A DNA stretch of 64,000 nucleotides, taken from assembly GCF_013393905.1 (NCBI RefSeq), contig NZ_CP040272.1, forward strand, positions 7,201,501-7,265,500, in the 5' to 3' direction. This document shows, one piece after another, positions 27,014 through 36,608 of the stretch. Every line of letters begins with the position of its first letter. The stretch's first letter is position 1. The stretch comes from Nostoc sp. C052. GTDB lineage: Bacteria > Cyanobacteriota > Cyanobacteriia > Cyanobacteriales > Nostocaceae. The notes under the pieces are model-generated. The model did no database searches. It saw nothing but the letters and a program-made list of their open reading frames with translations, and was not told where the DNA came from. The translations under genes were made by a program, and so were the position numbers.

Positions 27014-27136
27014 CAATACTTTTCGGATAAACCCAACAATCTCTCTTTTGATCTGGGGAAAGGTTAAAGGGGAAGGGATAAGGGTTTGAATTTACCTTTA
27101 CCCCTTCCCCTTTCTCCCAAAACCCGAAAAGTATTG
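27014..27136. mobile_element. MITE-like element, copy B (123 bp)
   Basis: Perfect 13-bp terminal inverted repeats CAATACTTTTCGG (27014-27026) and CCGAAAAGTATTG (27124-27136). It is flanked by 10-bp direct repeats AAATCTCATC (27004-27013) and AAACCTCATC (27137-27146), 9/10 identical. The interior is a purine-rich half followed by its pyrimidine-rich complement (GGGGAAAGG...CCTTTACCCC), so the whole element can fold into one long hairpin. Non-coding. Confidence 0.87.
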
Positions 27137-27185
27137 AAACCTCATCTATGTTAAAACCTAGAGTTTTTTAAAAGATATATTTATG

Positions 27186-27217
27186 TAGGTTGGGTAGAGT
27201 GAAACGCAACCCAACAT
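27186..27217. repeat. Short hairpin repeat GTTGGGT...ACCCAAC
   Basis: Arms GTTGGGT and ACCCAAC enclose AGAGTGAAACGCA, in a GTAGGTTGGGT...AACCCAACA context that I recall as a frequent dispersed intergenic sequence in Nostoc-type genomes. No T-run follows, so it is probably a repeat rather than a terminator. Confidence 0.55.
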
Positions 27218-27364
27218 TACCACCTTTGTTTGTTTTATTTCATCAAAAATCCGAAATTCAGCAAAGCCACGCTGGATACTTAGAATATTAAGTGTGAGCG
27301 CATAAGTTAGACTACAAAACAAGCCTGCTGGAATTCAACTAACTGAATCAACCAAACAAATGCT

Positions 27365-28633
27365 ATGAATGACGAATTCTACAATAGAGGATTGGAAAAG
27401 GCTAGGCGAAAAGACTACGCTGGAGCAATTGAAGAGTTTAACCATGCTTTACAACTGACACCTTACTTTATCGAAGCTTACTTGCAACGGGGTTTGGCAC
27501 ATTATGACTCAGGAGCAATCCTGAAGGCTGTTTCAGATTATACCGAAGCCTTGAAGCTGAATCCTGAGAGTGTAGAGGCATATTATTGTCGGGGATTAGC
27601 AAGAGTGGCGCTGAAAAATTTGCCGGGGGCGTTGGAAGATGTGGAACGCGCTATTCGTCTCAATCTCAATTATGCTGCTGCTTATAATCTGCGGGGGATG
27701 GTACGGCGCAAACAGGGTTATATTCAAGATGCGATCGCTAACTTTAAAAAAGCTGCACAACTATATCTAGAGCAACAAGACAAAGAGAATTGTCGTCGGT
27801 GTCTGGAACAAATTAAACAGCTACAACCCAAAGAATTACCAGCCCTTGAGCAATCGCATTCTACAAATGCGCCAATCTTATCCACCAATGATTATTTCAC
27901 GCAACTATTAGAAAAGGCTGAAAAAGGAGATACCCAAGAGGCACTCGCCGATTTAAATTGGGTATTAAAAGCCGATCCGCAAGACGCCCAAGCTTACTGC
28001 TGTCGTGGGGTTGTGCGTTGTAAAATGGGTAATTATCGAGAAGCGATCGCAGATTTTAATCAAGCATTGCGGCTAGACTTTCAAGATGCCATTGTCTATC
28101 GTAACCGAGGTAAAGCACGTTCTATATTGGGAGATCATCAAGGAGCGATCGCAGACCTTAACCAAGCACTCCAGATACAGCCTGAAGATGCCTTAGTCTA
28201 TATTGCCAGAGGTAATGCCTATCGAACAACAGGCAATTATCTTGGTGCAATTCAAGATTACACCCAAGCACTGCAAATTAATCCCGATGATGCTCAAGCT
28301 TACTACAATCGCGGCATTGCCTATACTTGCTTAGAAGAAATACAAAAAGCCGTGGAAGATTATCAACGAGCGGCGAGTATCTTTTGTGAACAAGAAGACT
28401 GGGGAAATTATCAACAAGTCTTAAGTAGCCTGGAAAAGATCCAAAAATTTAGTCCAGAATCGAAAAAGCAAAAGTATAACCTGCTACGTCAGCGAATTTT
28501 GCGAATGGTTGGAGGATACTGGGAAATTGCCGAACGATTGATTCAGCAAAAGCAAAATTACCATCCTGGGATGTCAGACGAGTGGTATTTGCAAAAAGTG
28601 ATTGATGATTTAGAACGCGATCGCGGTAGATAA
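27365..28633 (+). CDS. TPR-repeat protein
   Basis: 422 residues built almost entirely of tetratricopeptide repeats in two blocks (about residues 3-135 and 185-345), e.g. AIEEFNHALQLTPYFIEAYLQRGLAH and AIADLNQALQIQPEDALVYIARGNAY. They are separated by a Gln/Lys/Pro linker and closed by a helical C-terminal domain (about 350-422). No signal peptide, no catalytic domain. A protein-protein interaction scaffold; partner unknown. The ATG at 27365 is followed at once by a TPR, so the start is credible. Confidence 0.82.
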   Translation: MNDEFYNRGLEKARRKDYAGAIEEFNHALQLTPYFIEAYLQRGLAHYDSGAILKAVSDYTEALKLNPESVEAYYCRGLARVALKNLPGALEDVERAIRLNLNYAAAYNLRGMVRRKQGYIQDAIANFKKAAQLYLEQQDKENCRRCLEQIKQLQPKELPALEQSHSTNAPILSTNDYFTQLLEKAEKGDTQEALADLNWVLKADPQDAQAYCCRGVVRCKMGNYREAIADFNQALRLDFQDAIVYRNRGKARSILGDHQGAIADLNQALQIQPEDALVYIARGNAYRTTGNYLGAIQDYTQALQINPDDAQAYYNRGIAYTCLEEIQKAVEDYQRAASIFCEQEDWGNYQQVLSSLEKIQKFSPESKKQKYNLLRQRILRMVGGYWEIAERLIQQKQNYHPGMSDEWYLQKVIDDLERDRGR

Positions 28634-28638
28634 AAAAT

Positions 28639-28681
28639 GAGTAATGAGTAATAAGTAATAAGTAATAAGTAATACTCATTA
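28639..28681. repeat. Heptanucleotide tandem repeat (STRR)
   Basis: Five tandem heptamers: GAGTAAT twice, then AAGTAAT three times (28639-28673). The inverse ACTCATTAC follows, so the array can also form a hairpin. Short tandemly repeated repetitive sequences of this kind are characteristic of heterocystous cyanobacteria. Confidence 0.75.
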
Positions 28682-28720
28682 CTTCATTAGATAAAATATA
28701 AATACTACTACAAACGTAAA

Positions 28721-28749
28721 TTCACCCGTACACTTATTATACGGGTGAA
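28721..28749 (-). terminator. Strong hairpin between convergent genes
   Basis: Stem TTCACCCGTA / TACGGGTGAA with a short AT-rich loop (28721-28749), 70 bp past the stop of the minus-strand PEP-CTERM gene and 90 bp past the plus-strand TPR gene. On the minus strand it is followed by ATTTACGTTT, a modest T-rich tail. Likely terminator for one or both genes. Confidence 0.6.
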
Positions 28750-28817
28750 AATGCAATCAATCACTTGTCGTTTTCCAATGAAACTAAATGCACACTATAT
28801 TAAGCACATTTGAAAGC

Positions 28818-29651
28818 TTAGTTAGAAGTGCGAGTTTGACGGCGGCGGCGCAATCCAAACATCCCAACTGCTCCCACCGCAAAAATTGACAGAGTAACAG
28901 ATGGTTCAGGAACACTAGCACCAATTAACGCTTTAACATTTGCCTCGCCGATATCAAGAACAACGACAACATCGTTAAAGTCACGGTCAGAACCCTCGTT
29001 CCACTTACCAGTTTTAGAATCTACCCCAGAAGCGTATAAATCACCGTATAAATCCTCAAATGCCAGGAGGATGTAGTTATTGTAAGCGTAAGCAACTGCG
29101 TGCTGTAGTCCATCAGCGTTAGAGGCAGTGTTAGTACCAAAGATGTTGGCAGAAGTACCACGGTTCAAACCATCAGCTCTCAACCAGAAGTCAAGTTGAC
29201 TACCTGCGGTAATATTACCAATATTGACCCCATCACCCAGTTTTAGTGCATTACCACCCCAGCCACCAACACACCCGTCTCCTTCACAAGAAATATCATT
29301 AAAAAGTAGCCCAGACTTATTAGTAGTTCCTGCGGCATCGAAGGCTAGCTGGTTTCTATAACCAGCGCCTTCATTGATAAAGTAAACAGAAACGTCGTGG
29401 TCGTATTTTAGGTTTAATTTACTAGGGTCTAATTTAAATTGTCCGCTATTTGGCAAGGCAACGCTTTCTGCTTGGACAAATTGTTGGAAAGGAGCGTCGT
29501 TAAAACCAGTTTGAGACTTACTATATACCGTTGGTTGAGTCCAAGAACTATTCCAACTAAAATCAGCAGCAGATGCAGTTTCTACTTTAGAAATTAATCC
29601 AGTTAAGGTAGCTGTAGCGGCAATTAAAGCAGTGATAAAAATCGGTTTCAT
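28818..29651 (-). CDS. Exported PEP-CTERM / DUF4114 protein
   Basis: 277 residues: signal peptide (about 1-28, ending TASAAD), and an extracellular beta domain with the DUF4114 calcium-loop-like motif LAFEDLYGD...GSDRDFNDVVVVLDIG (about residues 205-240). The C-terminal sorting tail is VPEPS, a hydrophobic helix, then RRRRQ. PEP-CTERM tails are processed by exosortase/archaeosortase-type enzymes at the cell surface. One cysteine pair (CEGDGC) sits mid-protein. Likely a secreted matrix or sheath component, inferred from the family; no exosortase is nearby. Confidence 0.85.
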   Translation of the reverse strand: MKPIFITALIAATATLTGLISKVETASAADFSWNSSWTQPTVYSKSQTGFNDAPFQQFVQAESVALPNSGQFKLDPSKLNLKYDHDVSVYFINEGAGYRNQLAFDAAGTTNKSGLLFNDISCEGDGCVGGWGGNALKLGDGVNIGNITAGSQLDFWLRADGLNRGTSANIFGTNTASNADGLQHAVAYAYNNYILLAFEDLYGDLYASGVDSKTGKWNEGSDRDFNDVVVVLDIGEANVKALIGASVPEPSVTLSIFAVGAVGMFGLRRRRQTRTSN

Positions 29652-30118
29652 ATTAGGAGCTATTAAGTAGGGAAAATAATTTAGACAGTAATGTTTTAAG
29701 CAATCTGTCTGTGTTTCTTGTTAATTTCTAACAGCTATGCTTTAGCAAAGTCAATCTTTATTGTGGCTTTTATTTGTATATTTAAATAGCTCTTTATTTA
29801 ATGTATTTTTACTGAAAAATATCTGTTCTGATAACCTAATGTATTGTCACGATGTTCAGCATTTCAACTGAACTATTATAATGATATCTTTATGGAAAAT
29901 TTATATTTCTATGAAAATCAGATGTACATCTTTATATTTAAAGTCAAATTTTTCGAGCCACCATTACTTCGTACTATAAATTGTGCAAGAAAAAATATGC
30001 ACAGAGGTAGATGAAAAATAAGTCAAAAGGTAGCCTAAAATACAAGGGATATAAATGATTAACCCGTAAGAAATACGGAAGTTTACTACGCTAGATAGAT
30101 GCGGTTAGAGAACGCTCA
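29652..30118. other. Divergent intergenic region
   Basis: 467 bp, notably AT-rich (about 70 percent by eye), between the PEP-CTERM gene and the giant histidine kinase; it must contain both promoters and probably a long leader. No ORF, hairpin or repeat that I can support. Confidence 0.4.
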
Positions 30119-33100
30119 ATGTTAAATGTTAACCGCTTGCGGCTGCAAGATATATTGAAAATTCCGACAAATTCACTCGTGGCAAAAATCGCGAGTGCAA
30201 TCCCTATTTTGGTTGGCAGTTTAGTACTCTTTGGCTGGTGGCTTGGCATTGAAGTTTTCAAGCGCGGCTTTCCCGGTAGTCCTGCCACAATGAAAGTCAA
30301 TACAGCGCTGTGTTTTATACTATGTGGTCTATCCCTGTGGTTATTTTCAAAAGCAGGGAAGCATGGAAGTGTGGGAGAAAGAATAATTCAAAATTACCAC
30401 CACAGTTCTACTCCCTCCAATTCTAAAAAGGGTCTATTGACCCCAATAACTGTATTAATTTCTAAAGTATGTGCAATCGCCGTCACCACAATTGCAGCAC
30501 TCACACTCTGTCAATATCTGTTCGGTTGGAATCTCGGCATTGATGAACTGGTGTTTCGTGATTCGCCAACTAGTACGGCAACACCATATCCGGGGCGAAT
30601 GGGGGTGAACACAGCACTAAACTTTATACTGGTGAGTGTAGCCCTACAGATTTTGATTCATTCAAAAAACCACCGCAGTTATTGGTATGCCCAAATTCTG
30701 GCTCTGATTGCGACTTTAATTTCCTTTCAGGCGCTAATGGGCTATGCCTACAAAGTGAAGGTTCTCTATGGACTTGCCCCTTATACAACATCAATGGCCT
30801 TACATACGGCAGGGTTGTTCATATTACTAAGTATGGGCATTTTGTGGGTGCGGGCAGAACAGGGGTTAATGAAGGTAGTTACAAGTGATACTTACGGCGG
30901 CTTACTTGCACGTCGTTTATTAGTTGCTGCGATCGCAATACCTTTTATATTGGGGTGGATAATTGTTCAAGGTCAACGAGCAGGACAATACGATCCAGCC
31001 TTTGCAGTATCGGTCTTTGCCATCGTCCTAATTGTAATTTTTACTATTTTGATTTGGCAAAGTGCCAGGGTTATTGAACGCCTCAGCTATCAACGTGACT
31101 GCGCTCAAAAAGCTCTCAGAACCCACGAAGCTAAACTAGCGAGTTTTGTCGATGCGAATGTCATCGGTATTCTGTTTGGTGATGTGTATGGCAATATCCA
31201 GCAGGCAAACGACGAATTTCTCAGGATGATTGGTTACACGCGAGAAGATTTGTTAGCAGGTAAGTTAAGTTGGAGCAATATCACCCCACCAGAGTATCTA
31301 GACTTGGATGAACGAGGTGTTACGGAAGCACAAGGTAACACCAACGGTGCTTGTACGCCTTATGAAAAAGAATATATTCGCAAGGATGGTAGCCGCATCT
31401 CGGTTTTAATTGGTTATGTGTTGCTAGGAGACGACCGGCAAGAATCGGTAGCATTTATTCTCGACTTGAGCGAACGCAAGCAAGCAGAAGCAGAGCAACA
31501 AAAATTAGTATCGTTGGTAGAAAATAGCTCTGATTTTATCAGTATTGCTACCCTTGAGGGTCAATTACTCTATATAAATGATGCAGGTCAAAAGCTGGTA
31601 GGGCTTGCAAGCCTAGAAGAAGTAGGGCAAAAAGCAGTATTAGATTACGTCATGCCCAAAGACAAAGCCTATTTTCAAGAACATATACTGCCAACTGTGC
31701 GATTACAAGGACGCTGGCAGGGAGAATTCTGTTTTTGTCACCTCCAAACAGGTCAACCGATACCAGTTGATTACAACATCTTCACTGTTACAGACAAGAA
31801 CACAGGTCAGCCAATTGCCTTAGCAACTGTGACTCGCAATATCAGCGAACAAAAACAGGCTAAGGAACAAATATTACAACTAAACAGGGATCTACAGCGC
31901 CGCATTACTGAGTTACAAACTTTGTTGGAGGTAATTCCCATTGGAATTGGTATTGCTGAAGATCCAGAATGCCAAAATATCAAGGTCAACCCTTCTTTTG
32001 CCAAGCAGTTGGGAATATCTTCAGATACAAATGCTCCCTTGGGCGAAAAACCGACAAGCTTTAAAATCTACCGAGAAGGCAGGGAACTATCCACAGAAGA
32101 ACTCCCAATGCAGTATTCTGCTGCTCATGGTGTTGAAGTTGTGGATTTTGAAGTTGATGTCGTCCATGACAATGGTAAAATCGTCAACCTGTTGCAGTAT
32201 GTTGCACCTCTGTTTGACGAAGAGGGTAAAACTAGAGGAAGTGTTGGTGCATTTTTAGATATTACAGAGCGCAAACAGGCAGAAGAAGTGCTGTTAAATC
32301 AGCAGAAATGGCTAGAGGATGTGTTAAATCTGATGCCAAGACCGTTGCTCTTTATCGAACCAGGAACAGCGCGGGTAACTTTTGCCAATCGCTCTGCTGA
32401 TGAATTAGCTGGGGGCGAATTTCCTAAAGGTGTAGCTGCCGCAGATTATCACACAGTTTACCACTACACAGATGCGGCTGGCGATCGCATCCCCAATGAA
32501 CTTATGCCAGGAGTGCGGGTTGCCCTTGGCGAACGTCTGAATGGATTGGAGGTAGACTGGCACACTCCCGGTGGTGTGCGCTCTCTACTAGTATTTGCTG
32601 ATACTTTGCCAGCAATGCACGGTCATCCATCTATCTGTATCTTGGTGTTCCAAGAGATTAGCAATCTCAAAGAGGTACAAAAAGCACTCTCGTTAGGTTA
32701 CAAACGGCTAAAGCTACTATTCGACACAGTTAACGATTTACTATCGAGTCAGCAACCAGTAGTACTAATCGATAGCGTCTACCGAAAACTCTCAGAACAA
32801 ATTGATTTAGATGTTTACTTTAACTATTTGGTTGAGGATAACTCTCAGCGAATGCGGTTAGGGTCTTACAGCGGTATTTCCCCGGAGATGGCGAAAGAAA
32901 TTGAGTGCTTGGCTTATGGTGAATCGGTTTGTGGTACTGTAGCCCAGGAACGTTGTGCAATAGCTGTAGAGAATGTGCAGCAATCAACTGACCCCCAAAC
33001 AGAATTGATTCGCTCTTTAAACATTACTTCTTATTATGCCTATCCGTTGGTTGCCCAAGGACGACTGTTGGGTACTCTTTCTTTTGGCAGCCGCACTCTG

Positions 33101-34069
33101 TTAAGCTTCACCGACAATCAAAAGGGGATGATGCAAGCAGTCTGCGACCAAATCGCGATCGCAATGGAACGGGCTAGTTTAATTGCTTCTTTGCAACAAC
33201 AAACTGAGCAGTTGCAAGAGGCCAACCGGATGAAGGATGAGTTTCTGGGGATATTGTCTCATGAGTTGCGATCGCCTCTCAATGCCATCCTGGGTTGGGC
33301 GCAATTGCTGCAACGAAGCAAGCTGAGTGAAACCCAAATGGCTAGGGCTACAGAGACTATTGAGCGCAATGCCAAAGCCCAAACCCAGCTAATTGAAGAT
33401 TTGCTAGATATATCACGGATGATTAGAGGTAAGTTACGCCTGAAAGTCAGTACTTGTAATTTGGTTCCGATAATTGAGTCAGCGATTCAGACTGTTAATT
33501 TAGCCTCCCAGTCCAAGGAAATCGATTTGAGATTTTCCATTATTCCCTCACAAGAAACGCCAAACTCAAATGGGGAATTAGAAATCAATCATGAAAATCT
33601 TGAATCTCCAAAAGCACAATCCCCAAGCAATCTTGGCGAAAATTCTCAATTCCTAGTTGCTGGTGATTTTGAGCGCTTGCAACAGATCATCTGGAATCTG
33701 CTATCTAATGCCATCAAATTCACACCCGTCGGAGGAAGGGTAGAGGTGCAATTGTCAGTAGTCAGCGACCAAGAAAAACAGCAGACAACAGATAAATATG
33801 CCCAAATTCAGGTAATTGATACAGGCATCGGGATTAATACTAACTTTCTTCCTTACGTCTTCGATCGCTTTCGTCAAGCTGATAGTTCTAACACTAGAAC
33901 ATACGGTGGATTAGGACTAGGATTAGCGATCGTCCGTCATTTAGTAGAACTGCATGGTGGTACTGTCCACGCAGATAGCCCAGGCAAAGAACAAGGAGCA
34001 ACATTTACAGTCAAACTACCACTTCTAAAGAGTTCCCCCCTCCGCCCCTCCGCCCCTCCGCCCCTCTAG
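30119..34069 (+). CDS. Membrane multi-PAS/GAF sensor histidine kinase
   Basis: 1316 residues. The N-terminal 320 residues hold about eight transmembrane helices forming an integral-membrane sensor. Then come four PAS domains (about 335-450, 460-580, 600-720, 730-850, each ending with a DxSERKQAE / DITERKQAE-type linker) and a GAF domain (about 870-1020). HisKA has HELRSP (phospho-His near residue 1046) and the HATPase has NLLSNAIKF, DTGIGI and GGLGLGLAIV. The kinase ends in a low-complexity Pro/Ser tail (SSPLRPSAPPPL) encoded by a CTCCGCCC octamer repeat. The receiver domain that usually follows is just downstream in another frame. Confidence 0.9.
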   Translation: MLNVNRLRLQDILKIPTNSLVAKIASAIPILVGSLVLFGWWLGIEVFKRGFPGSPATMKVNTALCFILCGLSLWLFSKAGKHGSVGERIIQNYHHSSTPSNSKKGLLTPITVLISKVCAIAVTTIAALTLCQYLFGWNLGIDELVFRDSPTSTATPYPGRMGVNTALNFILVSVALQILIHSKNHRSYWYAQILALIATLISFQALMGYAYKVKVLYGLAPYTTSMALHTAGLFILLSMGILWVRAEQGLMKVVTSDTYGGLLARRLLVAAIAIPFILGWIIVQGQRAGQYDPAFAVSVFAIVLIVIFTILIWQSARVIERLSYQRDCAQKALRTHEAKLASFVDANVIGILFGDVYGNIQQANDEFLRMIGYTREDLLAGKLSWSNITPPEYLDLDERGVTEAQGNTNGACTPYEKEYIRKDGSRISVLIGYVLLGDDRQESVAFILDLSERKQAEAEQQKLVSLVENSSDFISIATLEGQLLYINDAGQKLVGLASLEEVGQKAVLDYVMPKDKAYFQEHILPTVRLQGRWQGEFCFCHLQTGQPIPVDYNIFTVTDKNTGQPIALATVTRNISEQKQAKEQILQLNRDLQRRITELQTLLEVIPIGIGIAEDPECQNIKVNPSFAKQLGISSDTNAPLGEKPTSFKIYREGRELSTEELPMQYSAAHGVEVVDFEVDVVHDNGKIVNLLQYVAPLFDEEGKTRGSVGAFLDITERKQAEEVLLNQQKWLEDVLNLMPRPLLFIEPGTARVTFANRSADELAGGEFPKGVAAADYHTVYHYTDAAGDRIPNELMPGVRVALGERLNGLEVDWHTPGGVRSLLVFADTLPAMHGHPSICILVFQEISNLKEVQKALSLGYKRLKLLFDTVNDLLSSQQPVVLIDSVYRKLSEQIDLDVYFNYLVEDNSQRMRLGSYSGISPEMAKEIECLAYGESVCGTVAQERCAIAVENVQQSTDPQTELIRSLNITSYYAYPLVAQGRLLGTLSFGSRTLLSFTDNQKGMMQAVCDQIAIAMERASLIASLQQQTEQLQEANRMKDEFLGILSHELRSPLNAILGWAQLLQRSKLSETQMARATETIERNAKAQTQLIEDLLDISRMIRGKLRLKVSTCNLVPIIESAIQTVNLASQSKEIDLRFSIIPSQETPNSNGELEINHENLESPKAQSPSNLGENSQFLVAGDFERLQQIIWNLLSNAIKFTPVGGRVEVQLSVVSDQEKQQTTDKYAQIQVIDTGIGINTNFLPYVFDRFRQADSSNTRTYGGLGLGLAIVRHLVELHGGTVHADSPGKEQGATFTVKLPLLKSSPLRPSAPPPL

Positions 34070-34075
34070 CCCTCT
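34034..34075. repeat. C-rich octamer tandem repeat at the kinase/receiver junction
   Basis: Three perfect tandem CTCCGCCC units followed by degenerate CTCTAGCC and CTCTGCCC units. It encodes the last residues and the TAG stop of the kinase. Change of one unit alters the frame by 8 nt, so it could switch between stop and fusion with the following receiver domain. Confidence 0.75.
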
Positions 34076-34094
34076 GCCCTTCTCACTCCTTGGT

Positions 34095-34466
34095 GTGCGC
34101 GTACTAGTTGTAGATGACCAAGCCGATAGCCGTGAATTCATCACCACAGTCCTCGAACAGTGCCAAGCCGAAGTTAAAGCTGTCGCCTCAGTTTCAGAAG
34201 CGTGGCAATTAATTATACAGTGGAAACCAGATGCTTTAGTTAGCGACATCAGTATGCATCAGGAAGATGGTTACTCTTTGATCCGTAAACTGCGATCGCA
34301 ACCACCAGAACTAGGGGGAAATATTCCCGCCGCAGCTTTGACAGGTGATGCTAAAGCAGAAGATCGGATGCGAGCTATACAAGAAGGTTATCAGCTACAT
34401 TTACCTAAACCGATTGAAGCCGCTGAGTTAGCAACAGTAGTCGCTAGTCTTGTTGGAAGGACTTAG
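34095..34466 (+). CDS. Response-regulator receiver domain (detached from the hybrid kinase)
   Basis: Receiver (REC) domain alone, 123 residues. The acidic pair is in VLVVDDQADS, the phospho-Asp in ALVSDISMHQEDGY, Thr in AALTGDA and Lys in LPKPIE. Upstream in the same frame are codons for FSLLG-V, the usual linker of a hybrid kinase. The frame differs from that of the kinase ending 26 bp before, so the pair looks like a hybrid kinase split by the octamer repeat. The GTG at 34095 lacks a good ribosome-binding site; translation may depend on coupling to the kinase. Confidence 0.8.
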   Translation: MRVLVVDDQADSREFITTVLEQCQAEVKAVASVSEAWQLIIQWKPDALVSDISMHQEDGYSLIRKLRSQPPELGGNIPAAALTGDAKAEDRMRAIQEGYQLHLPKPIEAAELATVVASLVGRT

Positions 34467-34487
34467 AAAAAATGTGCAGTGGGTTCG

Positions 34488-36608
34488 TTAAACCACTTGA
34501 AAACTAAAGCTAAAACTTGCCCAATTATTCACATCCAAGATATATGAGTCGGCTGCTGTGCCGTTTATCTCCGTTTTAAGATGTAAGTCTTGGAGCAAGG
34601 CTTGTGCAATATCTAAGGAATTCAATAATGGGCCAATCGGCCGTTGTTCGGTTGGGGAATATTTAGCAGTATTCAAAGCGGCGAGAGTTGCGCTAAAGGG
34701 AGTAGTACTAAAAATCAGTTGTTGTTCGCAAAAGAAAGCTGGCCCTGAAATCACCCATTCGGAAGCAGCATTAGTTTGGGGTAAGGTAAGGGTTTCACCT
34801 GGGGCGATGACAACTTCTTTGAGGAGGGGCTTAATGTTCTCAATATTTGGTTCCTGGGGGGTTTCCCAAGAGTAGAGGGCGATCGCTGTATGATTATTGT
34901 TTAATCCCAGCACAATTAAATATACTGGGCGATCGCTCTGGTTTTCCACTCGATATTGCATTCGACTAGCGATAGGGACAATCGGTGTGGGGAGAGACGG
35001 AATTAATCGCGTCTGCACTGATTTTTTAACCGGAGTTTCAGTTTTAAAAGCTCGGACTGTTTCGCGCTGCATGATGACGCGAGGCGATATATTACTAATG
35101 ATTTCTAAGGTTGCTTTGAGAGCCAAGCGAGAAGAACCTTGGTTTTCTGTGAGTCGCCATAACTTGGCTGCTAGTAAAGTTGATAATTTTGGCGCTAACC
35201 TTTGTGCGGCTAATTTTACTGCTTCTCCTACTTCCCCCGTGGTATTGGGAATTAGCTCGCCACCGAGAGAAAATAGACCATAACGACTAGGAATTTCTTG
35301 TAGTTTACCAAATACATAATCAGCGGGTTTTTCTCCCACTACTACGATAGAGATATGGGGAAATGCAGCGAAGGCACTTGTGGCGTCTACTCGCTCAATT
35401 CTTTCCAATCCAGTATCTAGAGCTATGGTTAAATTAATATTTCGGGGTAAAACCCGGACTGCTTCTTGGACAAGTTGCCCGACTTGTAGGGAATTTGTAC
35501 CTTCAATTTGGGAAATTTGCGCTTTTGCTGTTAACCCAGTCCGCGATCGCAATACTAATTGCTCTGTTGTTGCTAGGGTAAATCGAGAATTCACCCCGTA
35601 GTATAGCAGCACTTGTGGCGGTAATCCTCCTAACCACAGCTGGACTGTTTTGCCGTCTTCTTCAATAGCTGTCACCGCGCCTTCTGCACCAATAATACTG
35701 TCTGGCTGTAAAGAGGTTAGATTTTGATTTTTCTGACTAGTTAATAACGCTGGTTGCTGTTTGCTACCCAATTTGGATAGAGAATTTTCTACATGGGAAA
35801 GAGAGACTTGAATTGTCTTGGCTGGCGTGAATTCCCACAAATACTGTGTCAAAGCGTAGGTAAATAACCCGGCACTAAAACCAGAAAAAAGTCCTTCCCT
35901 TGCCGGCTGCTTTGGTTCTGAGGTAGCTGCTAAAACAAGCGGAGTGTTGGGTAATTTCTGAGTTTTAAGTTGTTGGAGAAACTCAATTTCTTCTACTGCT
36001 AGCTTTACATCTACTGATTCTTGAAGGGCGCGAATTTTTAATCCTAAGACTGTGTTAGGAGCATAATAGCTAGTATCTAATACTGCTGTGACTCTTTCTG
36101 TGGGGAGCGATCGCAATAATAGCAGTAGAGTTTCTTCTAATATATAGTTGACTATTTTCTCATCTTGTGATTTTTGAATAAAATTAGCTGACACCAGAGC
36201 ATTTTGCCTTATGTCTGGTGATGTTTCCAATTTTACACAGCTACCATAACCGCTAAAGTGTAATACCACTACATCACCGAGTTTAGCTTGCTTGCCCAGG
36301 TGATCCAAAAAAGCCGCCTCAATGAATTCCCTGCTGGCTTCTTCCTCAGTTAAGGTGAGGATATCTGACCCTTGGAAGCCAAAACGATGAATCAAAAGCT
36401 CTTTTTGTAGTTCGACATCCGTCAGACAACCACTGAGGGCTGGAATTTTTGGGTATTGGTTAATACCTATTAGTAATGCCAATTTGCGCGAACTGGGTTG
36501 TGCCAAAGCCTGATAATAGCGATTTCCCAAAGACAACCACTCAGCTTCAGTTATCCCCAATACCGCGAGTATTGAGCCAATTCTCTGTAAAAACGTGCGC
36601 CGTTTCAT
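34488..36608 (-). CDS. Pseudo-orthocaspase (caspase-fold protein with Tyr/Ser dyad)
   Basis: 706 residues. A twin-arginine-like signal (KRRTFLQRIGSILAVLG) starts the protein, then a caspase p20 fold (about 40-250): RKLALLIGINQYP, LSGCLTDVE, VVVLHFSGYGSC, VTAVLDTSYYAP. The catalytic His of the SGHG motif is replaced by Tyr121 and the catalytic Cys of DxCxSG by Ser180, so it is predicted to be proteolytically inactive. The rest (about 300-706) is beta-rich and ends in a domain with VYLIVLGLNNNHTAIALYS. Such Y-S caspase homologues have been described in cyanobacteria as pseudo-orthocaspases. Confidence 0.88.
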   Translation of the reverse strand: MKRRTFLQRIGSILAVLGITEAEWLSLGNRYYQALAQPSSRKLALLIGINQYPKIPALSGCLTDVELQKELLIHRFGFQGSDILTLTEEEASREFIEAAFLDHLGKQAKLGDVVVLHFSGYGSCVKLETSPDIRQNALVSANFIQKSQDEKIVNYILEETLLLLLRSLPTERVTAVLDTSYYAPNTVLGLKIRALQESVDVKLAVEEIEFLQQLKTQKLPNTPLVLAATSEPKQPAREGLFSGFSAGLFTYALTQYLWEFTPAKTIQVSLSHVENSLSKLGSKQQPALLTSQKNQNLTSLQPDSIIGAEGAVTAIEEDGKTVQLWLGGLPPQVLLYYGVNSRFTLATTEQLVLRSRTGLTAKAQISQIEGTNSLQVGQLVQEAVRVLPRNINLTIALDTGLERIERVDATSAFAAFPHISIVVVGEKPADYVFGKLQEIPSRYGLFSLGGELIPNTTGEVGEAVKLAAQRLAPKLSTLLAAKLWRLTENQGSSRLALKATLEIISNISPRVIMQRETVRAFKTETPVKKSVQTRLIPSLPTPIVPIASRMQYRVENQSDRPVYLIVLGLNNNHTAIALYSWETPQEPNIENIKPLLKEVVIAPGETLTLPQTNAASEWVISGPAFFCEQQLIFSTTPFSATLAALNTAKYSPTEQRPIGPLLNSLDIAQALLQDLHLKTEINGTAADSYILDVNNWASFSFSFQVV

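Larger units (their letters stand above)
26927..27364. other. Intergenic region with MITE and hairpin repeat
   Basis: No gene is supported in this 438-bp stretch beyond the terminator. It contains MITE copy B (27014-27136) with its 10-bp target repeats and, at 27186-27217, a separate short hairpin repeat (GTTGGGT / ACCCAAC). The last 150 bp are AT-rich and probably carry the promoter of the TPR gene. Confidence 0.5.

Noticed and set aside
28639..28681. CRISPR-like array
   Set aside because: The repeats are 7 bp without spacers; this is a short tandem repeat. No CRISPR array or cas gene was seen in the window.
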